NCBI GenBank assembly: GCA_032622095.1
Contig: CP136067.1
Span: 174,318,556 to 174,382,555, forward strand
Source: Siphonodentalium dalli
Lineage: Eukaryota; Mollusca; Scaphopoda; Gadilida; Siphonodentaliidae
Reading direction: 5' to 3'
DNA length: 64,000 nucleotides
The notes under the pieces are model-generated. The model ran no database searches. It was not told where the DNA came from and was given only the letters and a program-made list of their open reading frames with translations. Each line of letters begins with the position of its first letter. The first letter of the stretch is position 1. Shown here one piece after another: positions 1-14,300 of the stretch. The translations under genes were made by a program, and so were the position numbers.

Positions 1-1850
1 ACCGTCCATTGAATGTATAAAAATTTGTGCCAGAATTGTCTTCAGAATGAACAATAAAGAGCGTTTGTGCGTGATAAGGTATTTTTCGCCTGCGAAGATT
101 TTATGAACCTAAATATTCAAATCCTTTCAATACCGTAGTTACTTTAAAGACAAAACCGCGGAAGCGTGCCAGTTGACCTTTGATAAAACTTGAAAGGGAA
201 TATAGAGGAGAAAGTGACATGTCACAATCATGTTAACTCAAAACAGTTACGATGTAGCAAACAATGCCGATTGCTAAAGTCCTCGCGTCCAATTTCTGAA
301 TAATGACGTAATTGTAAATCGCGTGCACCTGGCATTTGAGATATACAGATGTGCGCAAAATTAACGGCGATTATCAACCTCCCAATCAAGGGTTTCACTC
401 ACTTTTTGTGGCAATATACGTAAACAATACTTTATAATGGATATATAACAAAATAAAAATTTAATGATGCATGCATGGTTTATACATCCATTGAATAAAA
501 GCGACCACATGGTTCGTTTGTGTGGATTTGCAATAGATCGGATATGGGAGATCATGGGATGATTAGAATTGTGCTAAATTAATCGGCTTTCCGGGAAACA
601 CGGTACCAGAGTGCATCACTTCAACGAAACGGGAATATCTGAGAATGTACTTCCGTTGCGAAAACAAAAGTATCGTGGTTCTCCGTTTTTTATTGGCGTA
701 TATACGGCGCCGCTGTGTATTCCAATGTTTATTTATTTATGAAACTCTATTTCTCTTTCACCCTTGAATGAAGGAATTGCAGTAAGCATGTTTGTTGAGA
801 TACTATACTCGTCAATATATGTCATAGCTGTCTGGTTTTTAAAATCCAGATTCCTACATAAATTATACCAGTAATAGATGCATGCATGACGTATTGACCG
901 CGTGGTTGTTTGTGCATGCGAGGTTTTCCCCGAATTATCTGCATTTTCTGATCAGGGCTAGTGGTTTTCATAACTTGTCAACATGACAATTTTTATTTGA
1001 ATATGATGACTAAAATCTTATCTGTAGGAATGTTGGTAGAGAATATAATAAATGGTGTATTTTCAATAGCTTGTTGATGCATAATAAAACGGAAAAATTA
1101 AATGAATTGAAAAGCATACCGCCCGCCCCTAATTTCGGGGTGTCCGTTCGGGGAAACGTGTGCATTATTCCTTTTGACCTTATACACGTGTCCCATCACA
1201 ATTCTAAATTTTCAACACACATTGTTTGTGTAATCTTTATTCAGTCCATCCTCGGGTGGCAAATACCGTGGAATTATAGAGCAAAGCGTATAAAATGTTG
1301 CGTATTTCCAGTTTCTGGCGCTGGCAGTTAATTTTCACTTGGCAATGGATTTGCCACATATATGGATTGAGAATATTACACTTTTATTTAATATGCTCAT
1401 TTGATCAATTTGTTTTCAAAAATAATAGCAACTCTAATAAAAACATGGGAATAATTTTATTTACTAATTCTCGGTTATGGTGTCAAGCATACCACATTAG
1501 AACAAAATATCGGTAAGCTCCTCCCACAGCCAACCATTTAAAGCAGAGAATAAAATCTCACAAACGAATCCTGGATGATTGACAGGTGTATGTCGACGTG
1601 ATAGCATGCACGGGATCGACGCACGACTTTAAGTTTTTTTATATTTGACAACAAAGTTCCATTAAAATCTTCGTTAGATCGTTGAAACAGTGGGTTAAAT
1701 ATAAATCTGATTTGCATAATGACCTTAAAGCCGATATTATGTACGGATTTAAATTTCCTTTAATTAAAAATACTAACCTTCGTATATTTCTACTAATAAA
1801 AAACATGTTTTAAACTCGAGAAAAAAGACGATACAAACCAGGAATCTAAC
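1..1850. other. No feature recognised
   Basis: AT-rich sequence with short open frames only. I looked for earlier exons of gene 1 (signal peptide, PTS-rich or EGF exons) on the + strand and found none I can support. Confidence 0.5.
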
Positions 1851-1852
1851 CC

Positions 1853-1999
1853 CGGTGTACATGCCGTTCGGCCGCGGTGTACTTGCCGTTCGGCCGCGGT
1901 GTACTTGCCGTTCGACCGCGGTGTACTTGCCGTTCGGCCGCGGTGCTCAACCGCGGTTACACAAAGTGACACCGCGGCCGAACGGCAAGTACACAACGT
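1853..1999. repeat. 22-bp GC-rich minisatellite ending in an inverted copy
   Basis: About four direct units of a 22-bp GC-rich motif (gtgtacttgccgttcggccg) are followed by a reverse-complement unit near 1970-1994, so the array can fold into a hairpin. It contrasts sharply with the AT-rich surroundings. Confidence 0.85.
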
Positions 2000-2256
2000 G
2001 GTGGCAGTGGACACTTGTTTTGTCCAGCGGGGTATGCAACTGATGATGAATGTTGCACAGACAAAATCACTGTAATTTAACAATTTTGTTGTTGGAGAAC
2101 TATCAATAATTAATATAAGAATAATTTGATCAATTTCTTCATGTTCTTGATTGACATACTTTTATAACTTTTGCACATATACCCATGACTGACTGCAAAG
2201 CCCAGGGTTCCTCTAATGTAGCATTGTTATATGAACAATTTTGAAACCTATTTCAG

Positions 2257-2379
2257 ATGTTAACCTATGCAGGGGAATTGATCAGTCATGCAGTGATGGA
2301 TGTAGGGTGGTGAATGCAAAAGCTGTTTGCTTCTGTTTCCGAAATAGAAAATTACAGCCCGACAAATCTACATGTTTAG
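2257..2379 (+). CDS. Exon: EGF-like module 1
   Basis: The acceptor is tttcag and the donor gtaaga. The exon starts and ends in phase 1, the usual symmetric phase of a shuffled EGF exon. It encodes 41 residues with six cysteines (spacing 6, 3, 8, 1, 12) beginning D-V-N-x-C, which resembles the start of a calcium-binding EGF module. The split final codon joins the next exon as Leu-Asp. Confidence 0.8.
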
Positions 2380-5300
2380 GTAAGACCTATGTAAAGAATA
2401 GATTTCATTCCCTCAGGTTGGTGTGGAGATCTGTAAGACTTATGTAACGAATAGAGTTCATTCCCTCAGTTGGGTGTGGAGATGTAAGAAATCAAGAAAT
2501 GCAACTATTTAAGAAATATACATCTTGTTTATATTAGGCCATTAATATAAAATATCTGCTCTCAGGCATTTAGATCTCAATTTTGAGATGAGGGAGGGAG
2601 CTAGGCTATTTTTATTTTATTCTAAAAATCTGGAAAACATGCTCCAGAACAAACAAAAAACATTTGTTGTTCAAATCCAATATTTGCAAAAACAAATAAT
2701 GAAAAAAATGTTTGACGAGGCTTTTAAAAGAAAATTTCAGTGACGATGGAGAGGTGCCTGAGTGATGATGGAGATGCTTGAGTTATGAGGGAGGGGCCTG
2801 AGTGATGAGGGAGATGCTTGAGTGATGAGGGAGGTGCCTGAGTGATGAGGGAGGTGACTGAGTGATGAGGGAGGGGTCTGAGTGATGAGGGAGGGGCCTG
2901 AGTGAGACAGGTGACTGAGTGATGAGGGAGGTGACTGAGGGACGAGGGAGGGGCCTGAGTGATGAGGGAGGGGCCTGAGTGATGAGGGAGGGGCCTGAGT
3001 GATGAGGGAGGTGACGAGGGAGGGGCCTGAGATATAGACATATTTTGTTCTTATATCAATCATAAATTTCACATAAATAGCATGTTAGTGATACCATACA
3101 ATATGTAAAGAGTGTGCGATACACAAAACACTAAACACCAGGGAGACCCCACTAAAGTGAACTTTGGTTAAAATTAATTGTCACCATATTGCTTACAACA
3201 TACCGATATAGCGCTCGCTAATCCACTCCACTCAAGATTTCTGTGTTGAATGGGTCACTGTGAATCACTCTCTAAAAAACATTGCCACAGTGTTGAGTGT
3301 TTTGCTTATTGCATACTCTTTACGCATTGTGTAGAGACAAATTCGCAGCTCGTGCAAAGTTTATTTAGTGGATAATATCGCATTCATACTATCACAGTCC
3401 TTTAATTTGAAAAGCAGGTGTACAGTTTATTGTGCACTTGATTTTGGATCCAGTTACGCAAATTTGCTTTGGTACACCTAACAGGAAATAGAAGTTAAAA
3501 CCGATGCATGTGCATGTACAGTGGTGCTCTAATTAATTGACTCCTTAACCACAGCAGAATTATGGGAAACTTTTCAGGAATTAGGCGGAAATATGGCTTG
3601 TTGCCATTCATCGGAAAGCTCTCGGGGAGAGCTTTCCGATGAATGGCAACAAACCATATTTCCGACTAAATCCTGAATAGTTACCCATAATTCTGCTGTG
3701 GTTAAGGAGTCGATTAATTAGAGCATTACTGTAAACATGTATATAATATACTCAAATAACATTGCTTCGTGCTATTTTAATAAAATAAAACATGAAATAA
3801 TATATAAGTATTCATTGTTGTTTACTTCAACAAAAAGTTCCTCCTGGGATCGTTTTGTACACCGCCGACTGAAGGGAATATATTCCCTGGCCGACTCCAA
3901 AGTGGGATCGCATTGTTTCTGATAAGTCATTATGGTGAATTGGTAATCCGTACCATTTACTCTTTCCTATTTTGTATAGACTGGTATGTGTTTCATTGTG
4001 TTCTGAACTGTCACCACAGGCTTACGGGTATTGAGCAATGACGTTGTAATATAATTGACTCTTTTGTCTCTTTGATTCCATTGATGATGGCTTTAATTGC
4101 CTGCCACACATGCATTCAACAGTTCCCACAGACCATGACGGGTTAAAATCATTGTTATTCCAACCCTTACTGTGCTGCATTTTATTAGTTAATCATTGAG
4201 TAAACTTAACCAATATCGTGGAGTGCACAACTTTTTACCATTTTTCTACACATATAATTATACATCTTGGGATTAATCATTCCTCTGAGCCTGTATTCCG
4301 TCATTTTCCAGTAATTTTTTTTAAATCTTGGCACGGATGTCAACCGGCATGGGAACCTGTAATTTTGATTTCAGTCGGAGTCATTTTGTCCGAGTTATTG
4401 CCATTTTTCGATATAGAAATGTTTTATGTTTTTTATTTTATAGTTTTTGACTCTTTGTGTAATCATTGAAGATTTGCAACGTATTTAATGAATATGCACT
4501 TTGAATAATATTGGTATAATCAATTTCTCCTACAGTTTGAAGTATAGCGATCTGAAACCCATAAATCCTTCAAATCTGACAATATATAAAATGTGTTATG
4601 TTTTTTATTTTATAGTTATTGACTCTTTGTGTACACATTGAAGATGTCCAACATATTTAGTGAATATGCACTTTGAATCATATTGGTTTAATCAATTTCT
4701 CCTACAGTTTGAAGTATAGCGATCTGAAACCCATAACATCTTCAAATCTGACACCTTCATCGGGGGAAATTTTGGTGGGCGACCTTTTATTCATTATTTG
4801 AATTCTTATTCCAGACGAAGGAAAGCGTATTAGAGGTCACATTCATCTCAACTTGACCTTTGTTGAGGCATTTTCCAAGGTGTCGTCTGAAGAGTACAAG
4901 AATCTGAAGAATGAGTTCAGATTGACTGTAAGTTTCCTTCTCTAATGACAATTAAGGGTCAATTAACACCAGGCACGAGTGCACGATTTTTATGGCCGTT
5001 TACTGTCGTCCGTAGCGGTTCAAAGTGCATGATTTTTATATTCACACTGAAAGCGATCGAATTGCTTCGTCGCATGCGATAGTCAGGGTAGATAATCGTT
5101 TGAGCGCATAATTTTGGGTCATCGAAATTGTCTCGGAGATTCGTCCATTTGTCTTTTAAATTATTGGACTGTTGAAAAAATTAAGAAAATATGCATTAGA
5201 AATCGACGAAGCATAAAATCACTGCTGTGATCATGTCATGGCCAATGATTTTGGTGTGAATTATTATTAAAATTCTTCGCTTTGAACTGCTGCTGACGAC

Positions 5301-8300
5301 AGAAAATGGCCATTAAAATCGCGCTCTCACGACCGGTGTGAATTCACGCTACTGCCCGTGGCGATAACCACGCCTGCCATAAATTGCCAGACTGAATTAT
5401 AGCAGGTTAGACATCACACGCCGATATGTCTGACAACAAGGAACGATGTGTTTCAAATTTGGTGGACTTACCACCAGATTTCGCTGGATTTTTCTTCAAT
5501 TCGACTGGCACTTCATTGAAATCGCGACAGCAAGGATACAAGTACTTTAGTGAAGGCTACATACATTCAGTTTCAATGTATTACCACCGGCAAATTACCA
5601 CCGAAGCATGATGAAAAATGAACCTGCACATGGCGTCGATTTTGAGATAAATTGTTCGATAATTTCGGATATTCACTGTTCTTGTCAAGCTGGATATGTA
5701 ACACATAATAAATATTCAATGTTATTATAATATATCTCTTCACAATAGACACACGATCTATCAATTTATCGATGGTGTACCATACAATTTCCCTATTTCG
5801 ATAAAAATTCGAGGACTTGTACATACAAGTCCTCAAATTTTTTCATCCGTTGTAGTAAGTTTTTTGTACTTTTTCGAAGATGCACCATACTGATATCAAA
5901 AAGTGTTCCATGTTATAATTGATTTTTTTTTTCTGGATAACTGATTGTTTTTTTTCTGGATAATGATACATATTCTAATAGATGGGCAATATTGAATCCT
6001 ATACTGGACTTATGTTCGTGAACGTATTGATCATTAACTCCTTAGTCACTAATTTAGAATTTGAAAATACCACGCCTATACAGAAAGTGGGGGCAATGCC
6101 ATACACATAGGTTCCAATACATACGGCATATATTGCTATATAGTGTTTATATATGTCCTAGAATATAGGGACTGTTTGCCGTGTGTATGGAGCCTCTGTA
6201 TGTTGTATCTTGTAATAATTTTCCCACAATGACGTAGAGCAGACCACCCTATTACCAAGAAGGGCGTTATGGAACAACATATGTACAATATATAATAATC
6301 CTTTTATTTCAGACAAAAAGAACACCCTTATCCCTGCCACGTGGGTGTGTATGGGCTATATAAAAACGTGGCTTATATATCTAAGGAATTAATAAAGACA
6401 TCTAAATTTAAAAAAAATGTTATAATAATAATAATCTTCATAATTGGCACATTACGTGTATAGAACAAACATGTTTCAGTATATTGAGAAATTATTTTTC
6501 ATATCACAGTTCCCTAGTATTCCATTGGTCTGTCATAATGTTTGTGATGTAAGTCCACGTATAAATGCCGTGAATACCATTTATTCACAAAATATACCAA
6601 TAAATGCTGTATAATGTACCAAATGTAACCATCATAAATCCGAAAGCTAGCAGGAAGAGGCGCCCTAATCAGCCTGTATTAATCGACAACAGGTGAATTT
6701 AACAGGTGCTGTCATATACTTTGGCCATTTTAGTGTCCCTCGTTCCCCAACAAACTTGAATAATCCCTTGGAGATTATAACAATATGTGGTCCATTATCT
6801 CAAATGTGTACATAGTTTGATTTGATAGTGTTAACTAATTAGCTTATCTAGCACTTCCTAATCCCCTCACCATATTTCCATTTGTCACCTCTCTGGCTCA
6901 GCGTGACATTCCAACTTTCATAATTTACTAATCCAAAAAGCCCATAGGGCGAAGCTTTCGCATACTGTTACTGTTATATTATTATATTGTATCAACTTAC
7001 AGCAGGGTTTGTGTTTTTGGGGGCTAAATTTAGTCAACTTACATGAAACCAATACTCTTTTATACAAAACAAAATTAAAGCCCGTAAATGAGTCTTTTTG
7101 TCTAACCTCCTCTTCGCAGAAGCGGCCGCTGCCCCAGGCTGTATAATGCAATTATCTCATTGGCTCACACAGCTAATTGCGGTAGGGTCAATTGACCTTA
7201 AGTAGGGTGATTATAGTCACAGGGCCGTCACAACACAATAAAACCTATAATGGTCAGGTCAGGTGTTGATTTTCCATTCTGCCTCATTTATCAAATTTTT
7301 ATTGTTAATGGCTAAATGGGCAACAGTCATATCTCTAATATTTAACCCTTCCATGACTGGAGCTTCATGAAATTTTGCGAAAACCCTGTGCCAATGCATT
7401 CTCTTATATATTCGAGTCTTCCATAGGGAGCCTCGCATAACTAAGAGAATGCATTGGCCTAACAATCTTGGCCTTTAAGCCAGTGCATTCTCTTTTATAT
7501 GGGAGACTCACATTATATAAGAGAATGCACTGGCGCAGAATCTTTAATGCTGCACCAGCACAGCTCCCGTCATGAAAGGTTTAACTAACTAATAACATGG
7601 AAAAATCTCTTCTATTTTTATTTAAGCTTTTCTTGAAATGTTTAAAGGCACGGGCGGCGTTCGTTGCAGAAATATTTATATTTTTTCAAACACCAAAATA
7701 TATACAATTCCGCTCATATGCTAAACATAATCAGCACGTAAATAGTATATTGTCGTCAAGATGTAGTGTACGTAAACAAGAGCCTGCTCGTGTTACAAAA
7801 GTTTTACTTCTGTTTACATAACACAGCACAATTCTGTTGGTTAATCACACAAAAATGATATAAACGCTCTTTATTATTTCCATATCAGGAAAACAGTAAC
7901 AAATAATGCTCTTTATGTTTACCATATCCGGATCTAAACAAAAGCCAGGAAACGTAACTTTTTTTGCTTTTGTTTACATAACAAAGGGGAAAACATTGAC
8001 AATAACATACTGTTTATGCCATATTTCTGATTGGCATAAGACCACATCTGTCTATATCTTACTATTCCTTCTGTTTATGGATGTTTTTGACGGAGGTGAA
8101 TATTTTAACAGCATACCCACCGCCAACGCCGCCCGTATCTTTAACAGATTTGAGCAAGCGCTCAGAAAATAAAATGGACAAAAATTGAACAAAGAAATCA
8201 GTGCCTTTGGTGTCGCATACATTCTTAGCATTGTAGAGAGTATCGCAATTCTGCTTCCTCATAGATGTTTCTTTATATCATATTCTATCTTCTCAATTAG

Positions 8301-11300
8301 ATAAACAGTATGCTCGGTGATGTTGCTGACTACATTGGCTGTAGGCTGGACTCAGTTGAGTAAGTATATTCAATGGACCTGTCTTATTTGAATTCCAGAA
8401 TTATGTTGTAAGAGGGATCACGATATATACAGTAATGCCCTAAATAATCGACTCCTTAACCACAGCAGAATTATGGGTAACTTTTCAGGATATAGTTGCC
8501 ATATTTCCGACTAAATCCTCAAAAGTTACCCATAATTCTGCTGCGGTTAAGGAGTCGATTGTTTAGGGCATTACTGTAGCTAATTATACACAGAAGACTT
8601 CCCAGTGAACTTGTTGATATTATAGTGAGTGCTGAAAGATGTATTTTGATTCCTTTATATTCCATAAATTTTAGATTGTTTCGGTTGTGTCGGTTACAAA
8701 CAATTAATTTTGAATCGGATAACCTTCCGAGGGGTGCCTGGCAGTCTCTAAATGTTTTCGGAAATAGATTTGGAAAGTCACCAGACTTTTACACCAGCGG
8801 TTTTCTTTTGATGTGTCGAAGATAATCAAACATATAATTGATTTATTAGTCAAGTTTTTCATAAACTCGACTTATGGTTTGACGAGGGACGGTTGGCGGG
8901 CAGGCGGGCCTAAAGAATGCCTTATAACTTTGACATTTGTGAACGGATTCAAATAAATTTTGGTATGTGAGTTGCTCCCAATGACTATTTATTGCCTGGG
9001 TCACGTCCGAACTTTTTGACAAGAGTTATCCATCTTTGATGACTTTTTTTTTAGTTTTTCACCGTTAGCGCGATAACTCACGCAAATATTAACCAATGTC
9101 AACAATATTTGGTATATGAGACTCTTGCAACAATATCTCGGATGAGTTCGAAAACCAGGTTTGTCCGAATTTTTTTTCCAGAGTTATGGGCCTTAGTTTG
9201 TCTATTTTTAGCAATTTTATTACTGTTAGTGCGATAACTCGATGAAATATTAACCGATTTCAACAATATTTGGTATATGAGTCTCCTGCAACAATATCTC
9301 GGACGAGTTCGAAAACCAGGTTTGTCCGAATTTTTTTCGCGGAGTAATGGGTCTTAGTTTGTCTATTTTTAGCAATTTTATCACCGTTAGCGCGATAACT
9401 CAATGAAATATTAATCGATTTCAACAATATTTGGTATATGAGTCTCCTGCAACAATATCTCGGACTAGTTCGAAAAACAGGTTTGTCCGAATGTTTTTCG
9501 CGGAGTTATGGTCTTATTTTGTCTATTTTTAGCAATGTTATCACCGTTATCGTGATAACTCGATGAAATATTAACCGATTTCAACAATATTTGGTATATG
9601 AGTCTCCTGCAACAATATCTTTAACGAGTTCGAAAATCAGGTTTGTCAGAATTTTTTTCACAGAGTTATGGATCTTAGTTTGTCTATTTTTAGCAATGTT
9701 ATCACCGTTAGCGCGATAACTCAATGAAATATTAACCGATTTAAACAATATTTGGTATATGAGTCTCTTGCAACAATATCTCGGACGAGTTCGAAAACCT
9801 GGTTTGTCCAAATTTTTTTTCCGGAGTTATGGGTCTTAGTTTGTCTATTTTAATAACAATTTTATCACCATTAGTGCGATAACTCAATGAAATATTAACG
9901 GATTCAATTGATATATGGTATATAGGTCTATTGCAATAATATACCACCGTCCGACTTTTTTTCCCAGAGTTGTGCACTTTATTGGCAGAAGTTTGGTTCG
10001 ACTGCCAAAAAACTCGACAAAAGCATCTCAGATGCGTACCCCTTGTTATTTTATGATAGGACATGAAATGTCTATTTACCGTTTATCAGTCCCATGTTTA
10101 ATCTATCGAAGAAGTTTTTAATTGTACAAAAAATTGAGATATAGTTTTGTACAAACGTGTATAAGTGCATGAGATTTGAACAGTCCTGTAACTTTTCAGG
10201 ATTTAGTGGTAAATATGGCTTGTTGCCATTCATTGGAAAGCTCTCTTTCCGATGAATGGCAACAAGCCATATTTACCACTAAATCATGAAAAATTACCCA
10301 TAATTCTGCTGTGGTTAAGGAGTCAATTATTTAGGCCATTACTGTACATTGCTTTTTTTCTCAGGGACCTGAACTCAACTGTCAATATAAGCTTCAGTCT
10401 GTCATACAACAAGCTGACAGATAGCCAGATCAGAGATACTGCTGCCCTACTTCAACGTGCCTTCCATAACATGAGCGTGCTGCTGGACGGCCGGAATGTT
10501 GAGATACTGTCTGAGCCTGACCTGTTCTTCCACAATGCATTTGGTAAGTATTACTCACAGGAGCTCAATTGTCATAAAAAAGGTGTGCCACCAAAGAATC
10601 TGTGATGACATACTTCTCAAAGGGGATAATAAATTAAATTTCCTTTCTAATATACATCACTCGTGAACGCCTGGCTAGATTCTGAAAATTAAATTTCTGA
10701 TCGGTTCATATATGTACAGTAATGTCCTAAATAATCGACTCCTTAACCACAGCAAAATTATGGGTTATTTTTCAGGGTTTAGTCGGAAATATGGCTTGTT
10801 GCATTTCATCGGAAAGCTCTCAGCAGTGAGAGCTTTCCGATGAATGGCAACAAGCCATATTTCCGACTAAATCCAGAAAAATTACCCATAATTTTGCTGT
10901 GGTTAAGGAGTCGATTATTTAGGGCATTACTGTATTACTGAGAGAATGGATTTTCCTGTTCGGTTATAAAACTATACATTGGAATGGTCTATAATTCATT
11001 TCGAGGCGTGTTCAGGAAAAAAATATCAGATGACATTATGACGAAAAGATAATACAAGTGCAGAAGTATTCATATAATTCGGTGGGAAATGTTGGGATAA
11101 TAATTTCAACAAGGTCGTTTTATTGAACTTATTATCTGAGCATTTCCTAAGGGATAACTACTCATCAATGAGTGTTTAGTATAGAATGGGTTAAGGCCAT
11201 ATGAATAAAAGTACTGGGTTCTCAAGCAACTTCCTCATCGCCCAAAAATAGGCCTCATTAAATTGATTTATTCAGAATTTATCCACAGCTAGAAATTTTT

Positions 11301-14300
11301 ATAGGTTTCTGTTGCAGAAATAATGGTTAAAAGGCATGTGCACATAGATTCTATACATTGTTTGAACAATTTAGGATTTTTCACCAAAAGATTACCCAAA
11401 AATAAAAAGCCTTATCCTGAAAAATTACCCATAATTCTGCTGTGGTTAAGGAGTCGATTATTTAGGGCATTACTGTATGTTAGTCTTTTTTTCTTTTCAG
11501 TTCCTGTAACTTGTATACTATGTGCACAGTCTTCCATTTGTGAGAAACAAGGTCGCGGTTACCAATGCAGGTACTTATATTCACATTACATCATTCTGGA
11601 GGGAGTGGGGTGCCGGGCAGAAGCAACGAAAGGCAACGGGGTCACAACCATCAATAGGTCACTTTTCCCTATGTAATTTATGAATTTGAACTGAAATCAG
11701 TCAATGAGGGGTGGAGCCCCTGCATTCCTCTACCCCCTGCTCCACTGGCCCGGTGTAATTCAATTCAATATCAAAAGGGCAATAGTTTTATACACACATA
11801 TTTGTGGAACTTATTAGCTGAACACATTTAAGAATCAATCAATGGAATAAAGTAATTACTCCTTAGACAATTATCAAATGGCTAATTTTCTTTGATCTCT
11901 GAATCATTAACCCTTTCATGACGGGAGATGCGCTGGTGCAGCATTAAAGAACCTCTGCCAGTGCATTCTCTTATATATTCGAGTCTCCCATAGGTAACAC
12001 ATATATAAGAGAATGCACTGGCTTATAAGGTCAAGGTAAATATTGTTAGGCACAGGATTTTCGCCAAATTTCAGGAAGCTCCAGTCATGGAAGGGTTAAT
12101 ATTGGTTTCAAAATCCAGGGGTAAGCTATCAGCGCTCTGAGGGTCACTAATCCAGGGGTAAGCTATCATCACTCTGAGGGTCACTAATCCAGGGGTAAGC
12201 TATCATCACTCTGAGGGTCACTAATATTGTCTTCACTTTTACTAAAGATAAATGTTCTCATCCTCCACAGATCGCCATCGACAACACCATTGCCGACTAC
12301 CGTAGGTAAGTTGCAATTTTAATATAAGATTAATTCTTATCTTGAATTTAATAGTGTCACATGAGACATTGTATTTTACATATCACAAAGTTTATTTATT
12401 GTTTCTGGATATAAGTTAGATATTTTGTGAACTTGAATCTTATGAACCACTCTTGAATTCTTGTAGTCTTCATTTTAGGGCCGCTAAAATATATACCTGG
12501 ATTTTCATGCTTCAAGCTGAAGGTTTCTACATATTTTAATTTTTCTAAGAATTCTAGAAACTGCCATAATCCTACACTTTTTCAATTTAAAGGTACTCAA
12601 TCCGATCAGACGCTCTAAAATTAAGTGGTAATAATAACCACTTGATTTTAGAGTTATCCATCTTCATTGGCAATACCGTCTTTTTTACCGCATGTTTCTG
12701 GGCCACTTTTACTGCAGATCTCGAGAATTAAAAAACTTCAAAAATTGATATCTGATCACTTTGAGCTTTGATGGGTGGGTTCCTTGACCCGAATCAAAAT
12801 TTTGTTTACCCCCCGAAGCCAAAGAAATAGTAATTTAGGAGTGTCTGATCGGATTGAGTACCTTTAAGGTTCTATAGCATCTCTCTTCCAGAACCTTTTA
12901 GATGGTATACATTTAACAGAAACCTATCTGAATTTCTAATTGTGAATACATTAGAGAATGATTTTTAAGTTCTCGGAGATTTTTTTATGAAATCCTATTG
13001 TGGTGATGAGGGAAGTGCCTAATTATGAACACATTAGTTTTTAATTTCACCTATATAAATATATCTGTTGTTGACTTGTTTATATCTATTTATTTTTCTC
13101 CTAAATTATAACAGCTCCCTCGAGGAAAGTGATTGTGTCTATTCATCTTGAGAAATCATACAAAGAGGAGTTTAAACAGCAAAATTCCACAGATTACCAG
13201 AATCTCTTGTCATCCGTATGTATATATTCATCTAATTTTTATTTAAAATTTTATCTGTTCATGATTTAATTTTGATCATAATTCAATTTCAAATTAATAG
13301 AAGTTGTTTCAAAATCATTATATGTCAAAAGAAAATCAATAGCTGTCGAATAACAACCAATATTATGTTACACAAATTAACAGCCTGCACATCAAGTCAA
13401 ATGCAATCAATGAAAAGAGAACTCTATTGTTTAAGTAAAAAGAACCCAATATTTTAGGCCAAACAAAAAAGATATTTGATTCTCAGGCAATTTTTTTTAA
13501 ATCAATGCGGGCGTAAGGGTTTTATTTTTATTTGTTTCTGCCCATAGACTGGTATAGTATGCATGGGTTACTATACCTTCCCAGGTCCAGAAAATGTAGG
13601 GAGAACTTTGTAATGGATATAAACTAATTTAATCTGATATAAAGAATGACAAAATATGACATTGTACTACTCGATCATACCCAGAATGATAAACATATTG
13701 ATATGATCTTAATATCGGCACAATCATTTTTAACATACAGAACTACATATCTGTTTCATATAAAAATACGGAATGTAAATAGAGTCGAAACAAAAAGATA
13801 AAGTGATCTTCCAAAATATCATAGAAAGTCTGTACTGGATATGTACCGCAATGGATAATAGACAATAACATGATTTTTGAGGGCGTTATGGTTTATTACC
13901 GGCCCGGCTGGAATGATTAACAGCCCAAGGGCCTATTAGCGGCCCGAGACTAAGTATAATAGGCCCGAGGGCTGTTAATCATTCCAGAGGGCCGTTAATA
14001 AACCATAATGCCCGATACGATCATGTTATTACTATTATTACCACATATTTGGACATTTGACCCAATGGAATAATGAAGTAGACCTAGATCAAGAGAGAGA
14101 TATTTCCAAGAACATATACATAAATAAGAACCAGCGTTGAAGACGAGTGACAAACGATGCGAGTTTGACAGCTAAAGTTATGAATGCATATTTACGCTTG
14201 AGACAATAATTCAACCATATAGGCCTACCGTGATTTCCAATCATAAACCACTACAGTGTGAGGAAAATATGGTACATTTTCCCATTATTTTTTTGAAATA

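Noticed and set aside
2724-3072. Two overlapping minus-strand frames of about 105-111 codons rich in Pro, Ser, Leu and His
   Set aside because: They are read-through of the 20-bp minisatellite; both frames are open because the unit lacks stops.
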